This document shows positions 1 to 5,330 of a stretch of 5,330 nt of DNA, one piece after another. Position 1 is the stretch's first letter. Each line of letters begins with the position of its first letter. The position numbers and the translations under genes are program-made. The stretch covers positions 1 through 5,330 of the forward strand of contig DASUZB010000299.1 of the NCBI GenBank assembly GCA_036377075.1. The letters are read 5' to 3'. The notes beneath the pieces are model-generated. The model was not told where the DNA came from. It saw only the letters and a program-made list of their open reading frames with translations, and did not search any database. The stretch is from DASUZB01 sp036377075. Lineage in GTDB: Bacteria; Actinomycetota; CALGFH01.

Positions 1-1242
1 GTGGTCAGCCTCAACGCCTCCCCCTACCGGCTGGAGAAGGGCGACCGCCTCGCCCCGATGCTCGCCACCAGGGCCGCCGACCACGGCGCCTACCTGTTCT
101 GGGTCAACCAGGTGGGCGGCCAGGACGAGCTGGTCTTCGACGGGCAGAGCGCCTGCGTCGACCCACAGGGCCGCACGATCGCCCGGGCCGGCGCGTTCGA
201 CGAGGAGCTGCTCCTGGTCGACCTCGCCCTCGAGGAGGGCGCGACCGCCCGGCTGGCCGACCGGCCGCGCCGCGCGCCCGCCGCGGACGCCGGACCGGGG
301 CTCACCGTGCGCCGCGTCCAGGTGCGCGACACCCTGGCCGACCCCGGCCCGCCGCTCCCCCAGCGCCTCGCCACCCCCCTCGGCGCGGCGGAGGAGGTGT
401 ACCGGGCGCTGGTCACCGCGACCCGCGACTACGTCACCAAGAACGGCTTCCGCTCGGTCCTGGTCGGCCTCTCCGGCGGCATCGACTCCAGCCTGGTCGC
501 CGCGATCGCCTGCGACGCCCTCGGCCGCGACCGGGTCACCGGGGTGGCGATGCCGTCGGCGTTCTCCTCGGAGGGCAGCGTCGCCGACGCCCGCGCGGTC
601 GCCGCCAACCTCGGCATCCGCCTGCTGGCGCTGCCGATCGTCGAGCCGGTCGAGGCGTTCCTCGGGGTGCTCAAGGAGGTGTTCGCCGGCACCGAGGAGG
701 GCGTCGCCGAGGAGAACCTACAGAGCCGCTCCCGCGGCGTGGTGCTGATGGGGCTGTCCAACAAGTTCGGCAGCCTGCTGCTCAACACCGGCAACAAGTC
801 CGAGCTGGCGGTCGGCTACTGCACCCTGTACGGGGACATGGCCGGCGGCTTCGGGGTGATCAAGGACGTGCCCAAGACGCTGGTGTACGAGCTGGCGCGC
901 TGGCGCAACGAGGCCGGCGTGGTGATCCCCCAGTCGGTGCTGGACAAGCCGCCCTCCGCCGAGCTGCGCCCCGGCCAGCTCGACACCGACTCGCTGCCGC
1001 CCTACGAGGTCCTCGACCCGGTCCTCGAGGGCTACGTGGAGGAGGACCTCAGCGCCGACGAGCTGGTCGCCCAGGGCTTCGACCGCGAGGTGGTCGAGAA
1101 GGTGGTGCGGCTGGTCGACGGCGCCGAGTACAAGCGCCGCCAGGCGCCGCCCGGGCCCAAGGTGACCGGCCGGGCCTTCGGCAAGGACCGGCGACTGCCG
1201 ATCACCAACCGCTTCCACGGCCGCGCCGAGCCCGCCCGCTGA
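1..1242 (+). CDS. nadE: Glutamine-dependent NAD+ synthase, C-terminal part (5' end outside window)
   Basis: Catalyses the last step of NAD+ biosynthesis: ATP-dependent amidation of deamido-NAD+ using ammonia from glutamine, in the cytosol. The visible 413 residues start inside the N-terminal nitrilase-type glutaminase domain. LNASPYR (4-10) and VNQVGGQDELVFDGQS (35-50) are its late motifs, and the catalytic Glu, Lys and Cys must lie upstream. The synthetase domain runs from about 130 to 405. It has the ATP-pyrophosphatase P-loop SGGIDSS (158-164), ENLQSRSRG (238-246), the GNKSELAVGYCTLYGDMAGG block (264-283) and a C-terminal KRRQAPPGPKVTGRAFGKDRR stretch (positions 378-398). Full-length relatives have about 540-590 residues, so roughly 150 are missing. 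The first codon is GTG but falls mid-domain, so it is not the start. It ends in TGA, 87 bp before panB on the same strand, and could be co-transcribed with it. Confidence 0.96.
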   Translation: MVSLNASPYRLEKGDRLAPMLATRAADHGAYLFWVNQVGGQDELVFDGQSACVDPQGRTIARAGAFDEELLLVDLALEEGATARLADRPRRAPAADAGPGLTVRRVQVRDTLADPGPPLPQRLATPLGAAEEVYRALVTATRDYVTKNGFRSVLVGLSGGIDSSLVAAIACDALGRDRVTGVAMPSAFSSEGSVADARAVAANLGIRLLALPIVEPVEAFLGVLKEVFAGTEEGVAEENLQSRSRGVVLMGLSNKFGSLLLNTGNKSELAVGYCTLYGDMAGGFGVIKDVPKTLVYELARWRNEAGVVIPQSVLDKPPSAELRPGQLDTDSLPPYEVLDPVLEGYVEEDLSADELVAQGFDREVVEKVVRLVDGAEYKRRQAPPGPKVTGRAFGKDRRLPITNRFHGRAEPAR

Positions 1243-1316
1243 GGCGGGTGTGCCCGGCCCCGCGTGGCACACTGGGAGGGCCAGGGGACCCCGGACGGGG
1301 CTCCAAGGATTCCCCC

Positions 1317-1324
1317 AGAGGAGG
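1317..1324 (+). promoter_or_regulatory. Shine-Dalgarno site deciding the panB start
   Basis: AGAGGAGG lies 5 nt before the ATG at 1330 and is strongly complementary to the 16S rRNA 3' end. An in-frame ATG at 1264 would add 22 residues (AHWEGQGTPDG...) that resemble no PanB N-terminus and has no such site, so the start at 1330 is preferred. A poor -10-like CACACT at 1268-1273 is the only promoter hint in the 87-bp gap; no convincing -35 accompanies it. Confidence 0.8.
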
Positions 1325-1329
1325 CCGCA

Positions 1330-2121
1330 ATGCCGGTCACCATCGCCGACCTCGCCGCGATGAAGGCGCGCCGGGAACGGTTCGTCATGCTCACCGCGTA
1401 CGACGCGCTGACCGCGCGCGTCCTGGACGAGGCGGGCGTCCCGCTGCTGCTGGTCGGGGACACGCTCGGCATGGTCGTGCTGGGCCACGACTCGACCCTG
1501 CCCGTCACCATGGAGGACGCGCTGACCTTCACCGCCGCGGTCGCCCGCGGCGCGCGCAACGCCATCGTCGTCGGCGACCTGCCGTTCGGCTCCTACCAGG
1601 CGTCGACCGCCGAGGCGGTGCGCAACGCCACCCGCCTGATGCGGGTCGGCGCCAACGCCGTCAAGCTCGAGGGCGGCACCCGCTCGGTGAAGGCGATCCG
1701 CAAGATGACCAGGGCCGGCATCCCGGTCATGGGCCACCTCGGGCTGACCCCGCAGTCGGTCAACGCCCTCGGCGGCTACCGCGTGCAGGGCCGCGGCGAG
1801 CGCGGCGACGAGCTGCTCGCCGAGGCCCACGAGCTGCAGGAGGCGGGCTGCTTCGCGCTGGTGCTCGAGGCCGTCCCCGCCGAGCTCGGCACCCGCGTCA
1901 CCGAGGCGCTGGACATCCCCACCATCGGCATCGGCGCCGGCGCCGGCACCGACGCCCAGGTCCTGGTGATCTCCGACCTGATCGGCCTGACCCCCGACCC
2001 GGTCCCCCGCTTCGTCAAGCGCTACGCCGACCTGCGCTCGATCCTCGCCGAGGCCGCGCAGCACTTCGCCAAGGACGTCGAGGAGGGCCACTACCCCGCC
2101 CCGGAACACCAATACCACTAG
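1330..2121 (+). CDS. panB: 3-methyl-2-oxobutanoate (ketopantoate) hydroxymethyltransferase
   Basis: First committed step of pantothenate/CoA synthesis: transfers a hydroxymethyl group from 5,10-methylene-tetrahydrofolate to 2-oxoisovalerate, giving ketopantoate; cytosolic TIM-barrel enzyme. The 263 residues are the usual full length. The family active-site residues are all visible: metal-binding D44 in GDTLGM, D83 in VGDLPFGSY and E114 in VKLEGG; substrate-binding K112; H136 in GHLGLTPQ; and the catalytic base E180 in VLEAVP. IPTIGIGAGAGTDAQVLV (196-213) is the phosphate-loop-like C-terminal signature. The start at 1330 has a strong ribosome binding site. It follows nadE at 87 bp. No other pan gene is in the window, so ketopantoate reductase and pantothenate synthetase must be elsewhere. 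It ends in TAG, 6 nt before a strong stem-loop. Confidence 0.98.
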   Translation: MPVTIADLAAMKARRERFVMLTAYDALTARVLDEAGVPLLLVGDTLGMVVLGHDSTLPVTMEDALTFTAAVARGARNAIVVGDLPFGSYQASTAEAVRNATRLMRVGANAVKLEGGTRSVKAIRKMTRAGIPVMGHLGLTPQSVNALGGYRVQGRGERGDELLAEAHELQEAGCFALVLEAVPAELGTRVTEALDIPTIGIGAGAGTDAQVLVISDLIGLTPDPVPRFVKRYADLRSILAEAAQHFAKDVEEGHYPAPEHQYH

Positions 2122-2127
2122 GTTCAT

Positions 2128-2159
2128 TCTGGGGGGAGCCCGAGACAGCTCCCCCCAGA
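2128..2159. terminator. 12-bp perfect stem-loop after panB
   Basis: Left arm 2128-2139 (TCTGGGGGGAGC) pairs without mismatch with right arm 2148-2159 (GCTCCCCCCAGA); the loop is 8 nt. It begins 6 nt after the panB stop codon. No T-run follows on either strand, as is common for terminators in high-G+C actinobacteria, so a terminator role is inferred from strength and position. The inverted repeat itself is seen directly. It may also be a copy of a dispersed intergenic repeat. Confidence 0.7.
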
Positions 2160-2173
2160 TCGTGTTTCGGGGG

Positions 2174-2202
2174 GACTGCGGGGGGCTCCGCCCCCCGCAG
2201 TC
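2174..2202. terminator. 13-bp perfect stem-loop, second of the convergent region
   Basis: Left arm 2174-2186 (GACTGCGGGGGGC) pairs exactly with right arm 2190-2202 (GCCCCCCGCAGTC) around a 3-nt TCC loop. This is an extremely stable hairpin, 14 nt downstream of the first. The core GGGGGGCTCCGCCCCCC looks like hairpins scattered between genes in many actinobacterial genomes. It lies between converging transcripts and would act on either strand. No T-run is present, so the role is inferred. Confidence 0.65.
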
Positions 2203-2219
2203 GTCGGGTACTTCGCCGG

Positions 2220-2256
2220 GATCCCTGCTTGGGCCCCGGGTCGCTGCAGCGGGATC
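2220..2256 (-). terminator. Weaker bulged stem-loop, possible terminator of the leftward operon
   Basis: GATCCC (2220-2225) pairs with GGGATC (2251-2256). After a bulged T2226, GCT (2227-2229) pairs with AGC (2248-2250), leaving an 18-nt loop rich in G and C. It lies 26 nt past the stop of the cobalamin adenosyltransferase gene and is the first structure a leftward transcript would meet. It is less stable than the two hairpins beyond it and has no T-run. Confidence 0.35.
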
Positions 2257-2282
2257 GTGTTGGGCGTCCGTGGGCTGCGGCA

Positions 2283-2828
2283 CTACTCCCGGCGCAGGGT
2301 GCGGAAGTCGCCTTCTTCGTAGCGGGCGAGCACGAACACCAGGTCGGCGAGGCGGTTGAGGTAGCGCAGCGCCTCCCGGTCGGCGAGCAGGCCGGCGCGG
2401 TCCATGGCGACCGTGTGGCGCTCGGCGCGGCGGATCACCGTGCGCGCGTAGTCCAGGAACGCCGAGCCGCGGGTCTCGCCGGGCACGACGAACTCCTCCG
2501 GCATCCGGATCCGCCCGGTGTACTCGTCGATGTGCTTCTCCAGCTCGTCGACCATCGCCGAGGTCACCTTGGTGGTCCCCGGGGTCAGCTTGTGGGCGTT
2601 CTCGGTCGCGGTGGCCAGCTCCGCGCCGACCACGAACAGCTCCCGCTGCAGGTGCAGGACCAGGTCGGCGAGGGCGCTGTCGGCGATGAACACGCGCGCC
2701 ATGCCGAGCGCGGCCACCGCCTCGTCGGTGGTGCCGTACGCCTCGGTGCGGGGCTCGGACTTGTCGACCCGGCCGCCGTACAGCAGGCCGGTGGTGCCGT
2801 CGTCGCCGCCCCGCGTGTAGATCTTCAC
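2283..2828 (-). CDS. pduO: PduO-type cob(I)alamin (corrinoid) adenosyltransferase
   Basis: Transfers the 5'-deoxyadenosyl group of ATP to the Co(I) centre of corrinoids, making adenosylcobalamin or its precursor; cytosolic trimer of five-helix bundles. The 181 residues match the usual single-domain length. Visible signatures are the N-terminal ATP-binding TRGGDDGTTGL (5-15), EAYGTTDE (29-36), F113 in FVVPGETRGS (113-122), RTVIRRAER (129-137, with R129, R133, R134 and E136) and YLNRLADLVFVLARY (156-170, with N158 and D162). The usual TRTGD reads TRGGD here, a mild change. The start is GTG at 2828, with AGGAGG at 2833-2838 only 4 nt upstream. This start overlaps the stop of the upstream reductase gene by 4 bp (GTGA), implying co-transcription and coupled translation. 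No propanediol-utilisation or cob gene is nearby, so it may serve general B12 salvage. The symbol denotes the family type only. Confidence 0.93.
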   Translation of the reverse strand: MKIYTRGGDDGTTGLLYGGRVDKSEPRTEAYGTTDEAVAALGMARVFIADSALADLVLHLQRELFVVGAELATATENAHKLTPGTTKVTSAMVDELEKHIDEYTGRIRMPEEFVVPGETRGSAFLDYARTVIRRAERHTVAMDRAGLLADREALRYLNRLADLVFVLARYEEGDFRTLRRE

Positions 2829-3523
2829 GGCCCCTCCTCACCAGCGGCCCGTCGGCGCCGCTCCTCGCTCAGGCGGGTGATCCGCACGCCCGCGTGGATC
2901 TTGTAGCGCCGGTTCACGCTCACCAGCACCGCCGTCAGGCCTTCCAGGTAGCGGGCGAGCCGCAGCGGCCCGGCGTCGATGCCGCGGCACCCGGGGATGA
3001 CGTCGGCCAGCCCGATCACCACCGCCCTCGCCGCCGGGTCGTCGCCCACCACCAGCACGTCGCTGTCGACCTCGCGGGACGGGTCGGCGAGCAGGCGCGG
3101 CGGTGCGTGGTGGAACGCGGCGGTCACCCGCGACGCCGGCAGCAGCGCCTGCGCCTGCTCGGCCGCGCTGCCCTCCGCCACCGGCAACATGAAGGCGCCC
3201 AGCTCGTCCCAGCCGAGCGGGTTGACCACGTCCACCACCACCTTGCCGGCGAGCGCCCCGGCCAGCGCCGGCAGCAGCGCCGCCTGGCCCTCGAACGGGA
3301 AGGTCAGCAGCACCACCTCGGCGTCCGCGGCCGCCTGCTCGTTGACGACGGGACGGATCGGCAGGTCATGGTTGCTGAGCAGCTCGGCCACCACCCTCTG
3401 GCACCGCTCCTCGTCGCGCGAGCCCAGCAGGACCTCGTGCCCGGCCAGGGCGAACCGCAACGCCAGCCCCCGTCCCTGAGGGCCGGTCCCCCCGAGCAGG
3501 CCGAGGGTGAGCTGATCGGCCAT
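2825..3523 (-). CDS. npdG: NADPH:coenzyme F420 oxidoreductase (FNO/NpdG family)
   Basis: Catalyses reversible hydride transfer between NADP(H) and the deazaflavin F420, in the cytosol; in F420-using actinobacteria it can supply F420H2 or NADPH. The 232 residues are typical. The N-terminal Rossmann fold has LLGGTGPQGRGLALRFALAG (positions 9-28) and GSRDEER (34-40), whose S35, R36 and R40 sit where the family binds the NADP 2'-phosphate. Further family signatures are LTFPFEGQ (73-80), VVDVVNPLG (96-104), VVGDD (158-162) and the C-terminal IDAGPLRLARYLEGLTA (182-198) with RYKIHAGVRITRL (206-218). A charged tail follows (SEERRRRAAGEEGP). The ATG at 3523 is preceded by AAGGAGG (3530-3536) at a 6-nt spacing, and an out-of-frame ATG lies 4 nt upstream. 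It is the first gene of a two-gene leftward unit with the adenosyltransferase. Confidence 0.94.
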   Translation of the reverse strand: MADQLTLGLLGGTGPQGRGLALRFALAGHEVLLGSRDEERCQRVVAELLSNHDLPIRPVVNEQAAADAEVVLLTFPFEGQAALLPALAGALAGKVVVDVVNPLGWDELGAFMLPVAEGSAAEQAQALLPASRVTAAFHHAPPRLLADPSREVDSDVLVVGDDPAARAVVIGLADVIPGCRGIDAGPLRLARYLEGLTAVLVSVNRRYKIHAGVRITRLSEERRRRAAGEEGP

Positions 3524-3662
3524 ACATCGCCTCCTTGGCATCGTCTGCACGGAGGCTACCCGCACCGGCGGCCATCGGGATAACCACGTGTTCCCAAAGG
3601 CAGAGCGAGCCCCGTATGCTCCATTCGCGGTGGTGGGAACGCGAGTCGGGCGGGTGGTCCAG
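3524..3662. promoter_or_regulatory. Divergent promoter region between F420 reductase and sensor phosphatase
   Basis: This 139-bp gap, A+T-richer in its middle than the genes, must hold promoters for both directions. Rightward, TATGCT (3615-3620) is a fair -10 hexamer, but no good -35 lies 16-18 bp before it. Leftward, TAGCCT (complement of 3553-3558) fits the loose actinobacterial TANNNT -10. An imperfect dyad, GGGATAACCACGTGTTCCC (3577-3595), lies between them: 6 of 9 symmetric pairs match and it has a CACGTG core. A short hairpin (ATTCGCG 3623-3629 with CGCGAGT 3640-3646) precedes the phosphatase gene. Presence of promoters is inferred from gene orientation; the individual boxes are weak. 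Confidence 0.45.
3530..3536 (-). promoter_or_regulatory. Shine-Dalgarno site fixing the F420 reductase start
   Basis: On the - strand this reads AAGGAGG, 6 nt before the ATG at 3523-3521. The long open frame continues upstream without a stop, but that part is antisense to the sensor phosphatase and unrelated to FNO proteins, so this site decides the start. A second ATG (3527-3525) is only 1 nt past the site and out of frame. Confidence 0.8.
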
Positions 3663-5330
3663 ATGGGCAACGGCGTCGAACCGGAAGAGACCCCGCCACC
3701 CGAACCACTCGAGCAGGACGAGAGCGGCGAGCGTGCCCTGGCCGCCAGCGAGGCGCAGCTCCGCATGGCCCTCGACGCCGCCCACACGGGCACCTTCGAC
3801 TGGGACCTCGCCAGCGGCCGGCTGCGCTGGAACGCCAACCACGCCGAGATCTTCGGCCTCGACCTCGACCAGTTCGCCGGCACCTGGGCCGCCTTCGCCG
3901 AGCGCGCCCACCCCGACGACGGCCAGACCCTCGACGCCGCCGTCGACCGCGCCCTGCAGGGCGGCGGCGGCTTCGAGGTCGAGTACCGCATCGTCCGGCC
4001 GGACGGGCGCATCCGCTGGGCGCTCAGCCGCGGCCAGGTGCTCACCGACGACACGGGCGCCACCACCCGGGTGATCGGCACCACCCTCGACACCACCGAG
4101 TCCCGCACCGTCCGGGAGAACATCGCCCGCGCCTTCGAGAGCATCGGCGACGCCTTCTGCGCCTTCGACCACACCTGGAGGCTCACCTTCGCCAACCGCG
4201 AGGCCAAGCGCATCCTCGGCGGCGACGACCAGCAGGTGCTCGGCCACGCGCTGCTCGACGTGCTCCCCGACGCCCTCGGCACGGCGCACCAGCGCGACTA
4301 CGAGCGCGCCCTCACCGACAACCTGGTGGTCGAGTTCGAGGCCTACCATCCCGGCCTCGCCGCCTGGTTCGAGGTGCGCGCCTACCCCTCGCTCGACGGG
4401 CTGTTCGTCTACTTCCACGACGTCACCGAGCGCAGGACCGCCGACGCCGAGCGCACCCAGCTCCTGGCGGCGGAGCGCGAGAACCGCGCGACCCTCGACC
4501 GCATGCTGAACCTCACCGCCACCTTCCAGGCCGAGGAGCTCAGCGGCACCGAGGTGGCCACCATGGTCTGCGACGCCGCCGTGCGCACCTTCGACTGCCC
4601 CTACGCCGCCCTCTGGCAGCTCGAGGGCGGCAGCCTCCGCCTGCTCGCCGAGGCGCCGGCGCGCCGCGGGGGCACCGCGGCGCGCACCATCCGCATCGAC
4701 CACGTCGACCAGGTGCGCGACCTCGCCGGACCCGGGCCCACGTTCCGCCGCCACCCCGACCGCTCCGACCCGCTGTTCCCGGCGCGGCGCGGCAGCGGCG
4801 GCGCGCCGGCCAGCCTGCGCGTGCCCGTCGTCATCGGCACCCGCGTCGAAGCGCTCGTCGTGATCGCCTGGGACGCCGCCAGGGCGCCGAGCGCCGCCAT
4901 GCTCACCGTGGTGCAGCGCTTCGCCGACCAGACCGCCCTGGCGATCGAGCAGGCCCGCACCCGCGAGGCCCTGGCGGAGGTGAGCGCGCTCTCCGCCCGC
5001 CTCCAGGCCGGCCTGCTCCCCACCCCGTCGGTCCGCGACCCGCACCTCGCCATCCACACCCGCTACCAGGCCGGCGAGGACCGCCTGCTGCTCGGCGGGG
5101 ACTTCTTCGACGCCGTCGAGCGCCCCGACGGCACCCTCACCGTCCTGATCGGCGACGTCTCCGGCCATGGCCCCGACGCCGCCGCCCTCGGCGCCACCCT
5201 CCGCGCCGCCTGGCGCGGCCTGGCGCTGACCCTGCCCGACCCGGTCGCCACCGTCGCCGCGCTCGCCGCCGTCCTCGCCGCCGAGAACTCCGGCGAGGAG
5301 ACCTTCGTCACCGTCTGCTGCGGCTCGGTC
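3663..5330 (+). CDS. PAS-PAS-GAF-PP2C (SpoIIE/RsbU-type) sensor phosphatase, 3' end outside window
   Basis: Probable signalling serine/threonine phosphatase of the PPM/SpoIIE class, which typically dephosphorylates anti-anti-sigma factors in partner-switching pathways; the substrate here is unknown. The 556 visible residues have no signal peptide or membrane segment, so it is probably cytosolic. An acidic, Pro/Glu-rich N-terminus (1-25) precedes PAS 1 (about 31-147; FDWDLASGRLRWN, HPDD, EYRIVRPDGRIRW, a PAS_3-like pattern). PAS 2 (about 153-255) ends in YFHDVTERR. A GAF domain (about 285-430) follows a helical linker and ends in RFADQTALAIEQA. The linker SARLQAGLLP (444-453) leads into the phosphatase domain: GGDFFDA (478-484, metal Asp D480), IGDVSGHGPDAAALGATLR (496-514, metal Asp D498) and ETFVTVCCGSV at the edge. 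The frame is open at 5330. ATG 3663 has only a weak upstream GGGTGG; in-frame GTGs at 3654, 3633, 3630 and 3588 are alternatives. Confidence 0.9.
   Translation, partial: MGNGVEPEETPPPEPLEQDESGERALAASEAQLRMALDAAHTGTFDWDLASGRLRWNANHAEIFGLDLDQFAGTWAAFAERAHPDDGQTLDAAVDRALQGGGGFEVEYRIVRPDGRIRWALSRGQVLTDDTGATTRVIGTTLDTTESRTVRENIARAFESIGDAFCAFDHTWRLTFANREAKRILGGDDQQVLGHALLDVLPDALGTAHQRDYERALTDNLVVEFEAYHPGLAAWFEVRAYPSLDGLFVYFHDVTERRTADAERTQLLAAERENRATLDRMLNLTATFQAEELSGTEVATMVCDAAVRTFDCPYAALWQLEGGSLRLLAEAPARRGGTAARTIRIDHVDQVRDLAGPGPTFRRHPDRSDPLFPARRGSGGAPASLRVPVVIGTRVEALVVIAWDAARAPSAAMLTVVQRFADQTALAIEQARTREALAEVSALSARLQAGLLPTPSVRDPHLAIHTRYQAGEDRLLLGGDFFDAVERPDGTLTVLIGDVSGHGPDAAALGATLRAAWRGLALTLPDPVATVAALAAVLAAENSGEETFVTVCCGSV

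Noticed and set aside
1..3. GTG at the first base as the nadE start
   Set aside because: It encodes a Val in the middle of the glutaminase domain; the catalytic Cys region must be upstream of the window.
1231..1248. Hairpin CCCGCC/GGCGGG around the nadE stop codon as a terminator
   Set aside because: The stem is only 6 bp with a 6-nt loop, includes coding sequence and has no T-run; such pairs are frequent in DNA this rich in G+C.
1264..1329. Upstream in-frame ATG extending panB by 22 residues
   Set aside because: The added residues do not resemble PanB, and the strong ribosome binding site at 1317-1324 would lie inside the extension.
2162..2359. 65-codon open frame between panB and the adenosyltransferase
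   Set aside because: It spans the stem-loops and then runs antisense into the adenosyltransferase gene; the product is low-complexity Gly/Arg/Ser with no ribosome binding site.
718..2841. 707-codon open frame on the - strand
   Set aside because: It runs antisense through nadE and panB and out of frame through the adenosyltransferase gene. The product is Arg/Gly/Asp-rich with no family motif, a composition artefact.
1248..2906. 552-codon open frame on the + strand
   Set aside because: It is a shifted frame over panB that continues antisense over the adenosyltransferase. The Arg/Pro-rich product has no recognisable domain.
3588..3617. SigB/SigF-like promoter (GTGTT ... CCGTAT) for the phosphatase gene
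   Set aside because: The spacing is about 19 nt where 14-17 is expected, and CCGTAT departs from GGGTAT, so the match is not better than chance.
3366..5168. 600-codon open frame on the - strand
   Set aside because: It is antisense to the sensor phosphatase. Its product is low-complexity Gly/Ala/Val/Glu text typical of the frame opposite G+C-rich codons, while the + strand frame shows clear PAS, GAF and PP2C motifs.

Overview
The window is about 70% G+C with almost every codon ending in G or C, GTG as well as ATG starts, and short intergenic gaps. An F420-dependent NADP reductase and a PAS/GAF sensor phosphatase of the SpoIIE/RsbU class fit a free-living, high-G+C member of the Actinomycetota. 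I cannot place it further. The NAD synthase is not the typical mycobacterial/Streptomyces sequence type, so a deep-branching actinobacterial lineage is possible (inference).

Layout. On the + strand from the left edge: the C-terminal two thirds of a glutamine-dependent NAD+ synthase (nadE, 1-1242, 5' end outside the window), then panB (1330-2121). A 161-bp convergent intergenic region (2122-2282) follows. It holds two near-perfect GC-rich stem-loops and a third weaker one, which probably act as terminators in both directions and resemble repetitive intergenic elements. On the - strand lies a two-gene unit: an NADPH:F420 oxidoreductase (npdG/fno type, 2825-3523) whose TGA overlaps by 4 bp (GTGA) the GTG start of a PduO-type cob(I)alamin adenosyltransferase (2283-2828). 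A divergent promoter region (3524-3662) separates this unit from a + strand gene at 3663 that runs open to the right edge. That gene encodes a soluble PAS-PAS-GAF-PP2C signalling phosphatase.

How the genes fit together. Four of the five genes make, activate or recycle cofactors: NAD+, pantothenate/CoA, F420/NADPH and adenosylcobalamin. The fifth is a stress- or signal-type regulatory phosphatase, divergently transcribed and with no obvious pathway link. No tRNA, rRNA, CRISPR array, insertion sequence or phage gene is visible. No clearly new system is present. The features most worth a second look are the stem-loop cluster at 2128-2256 and the translational coupling of the F420 reductase to the B12 adenosyltransferase.
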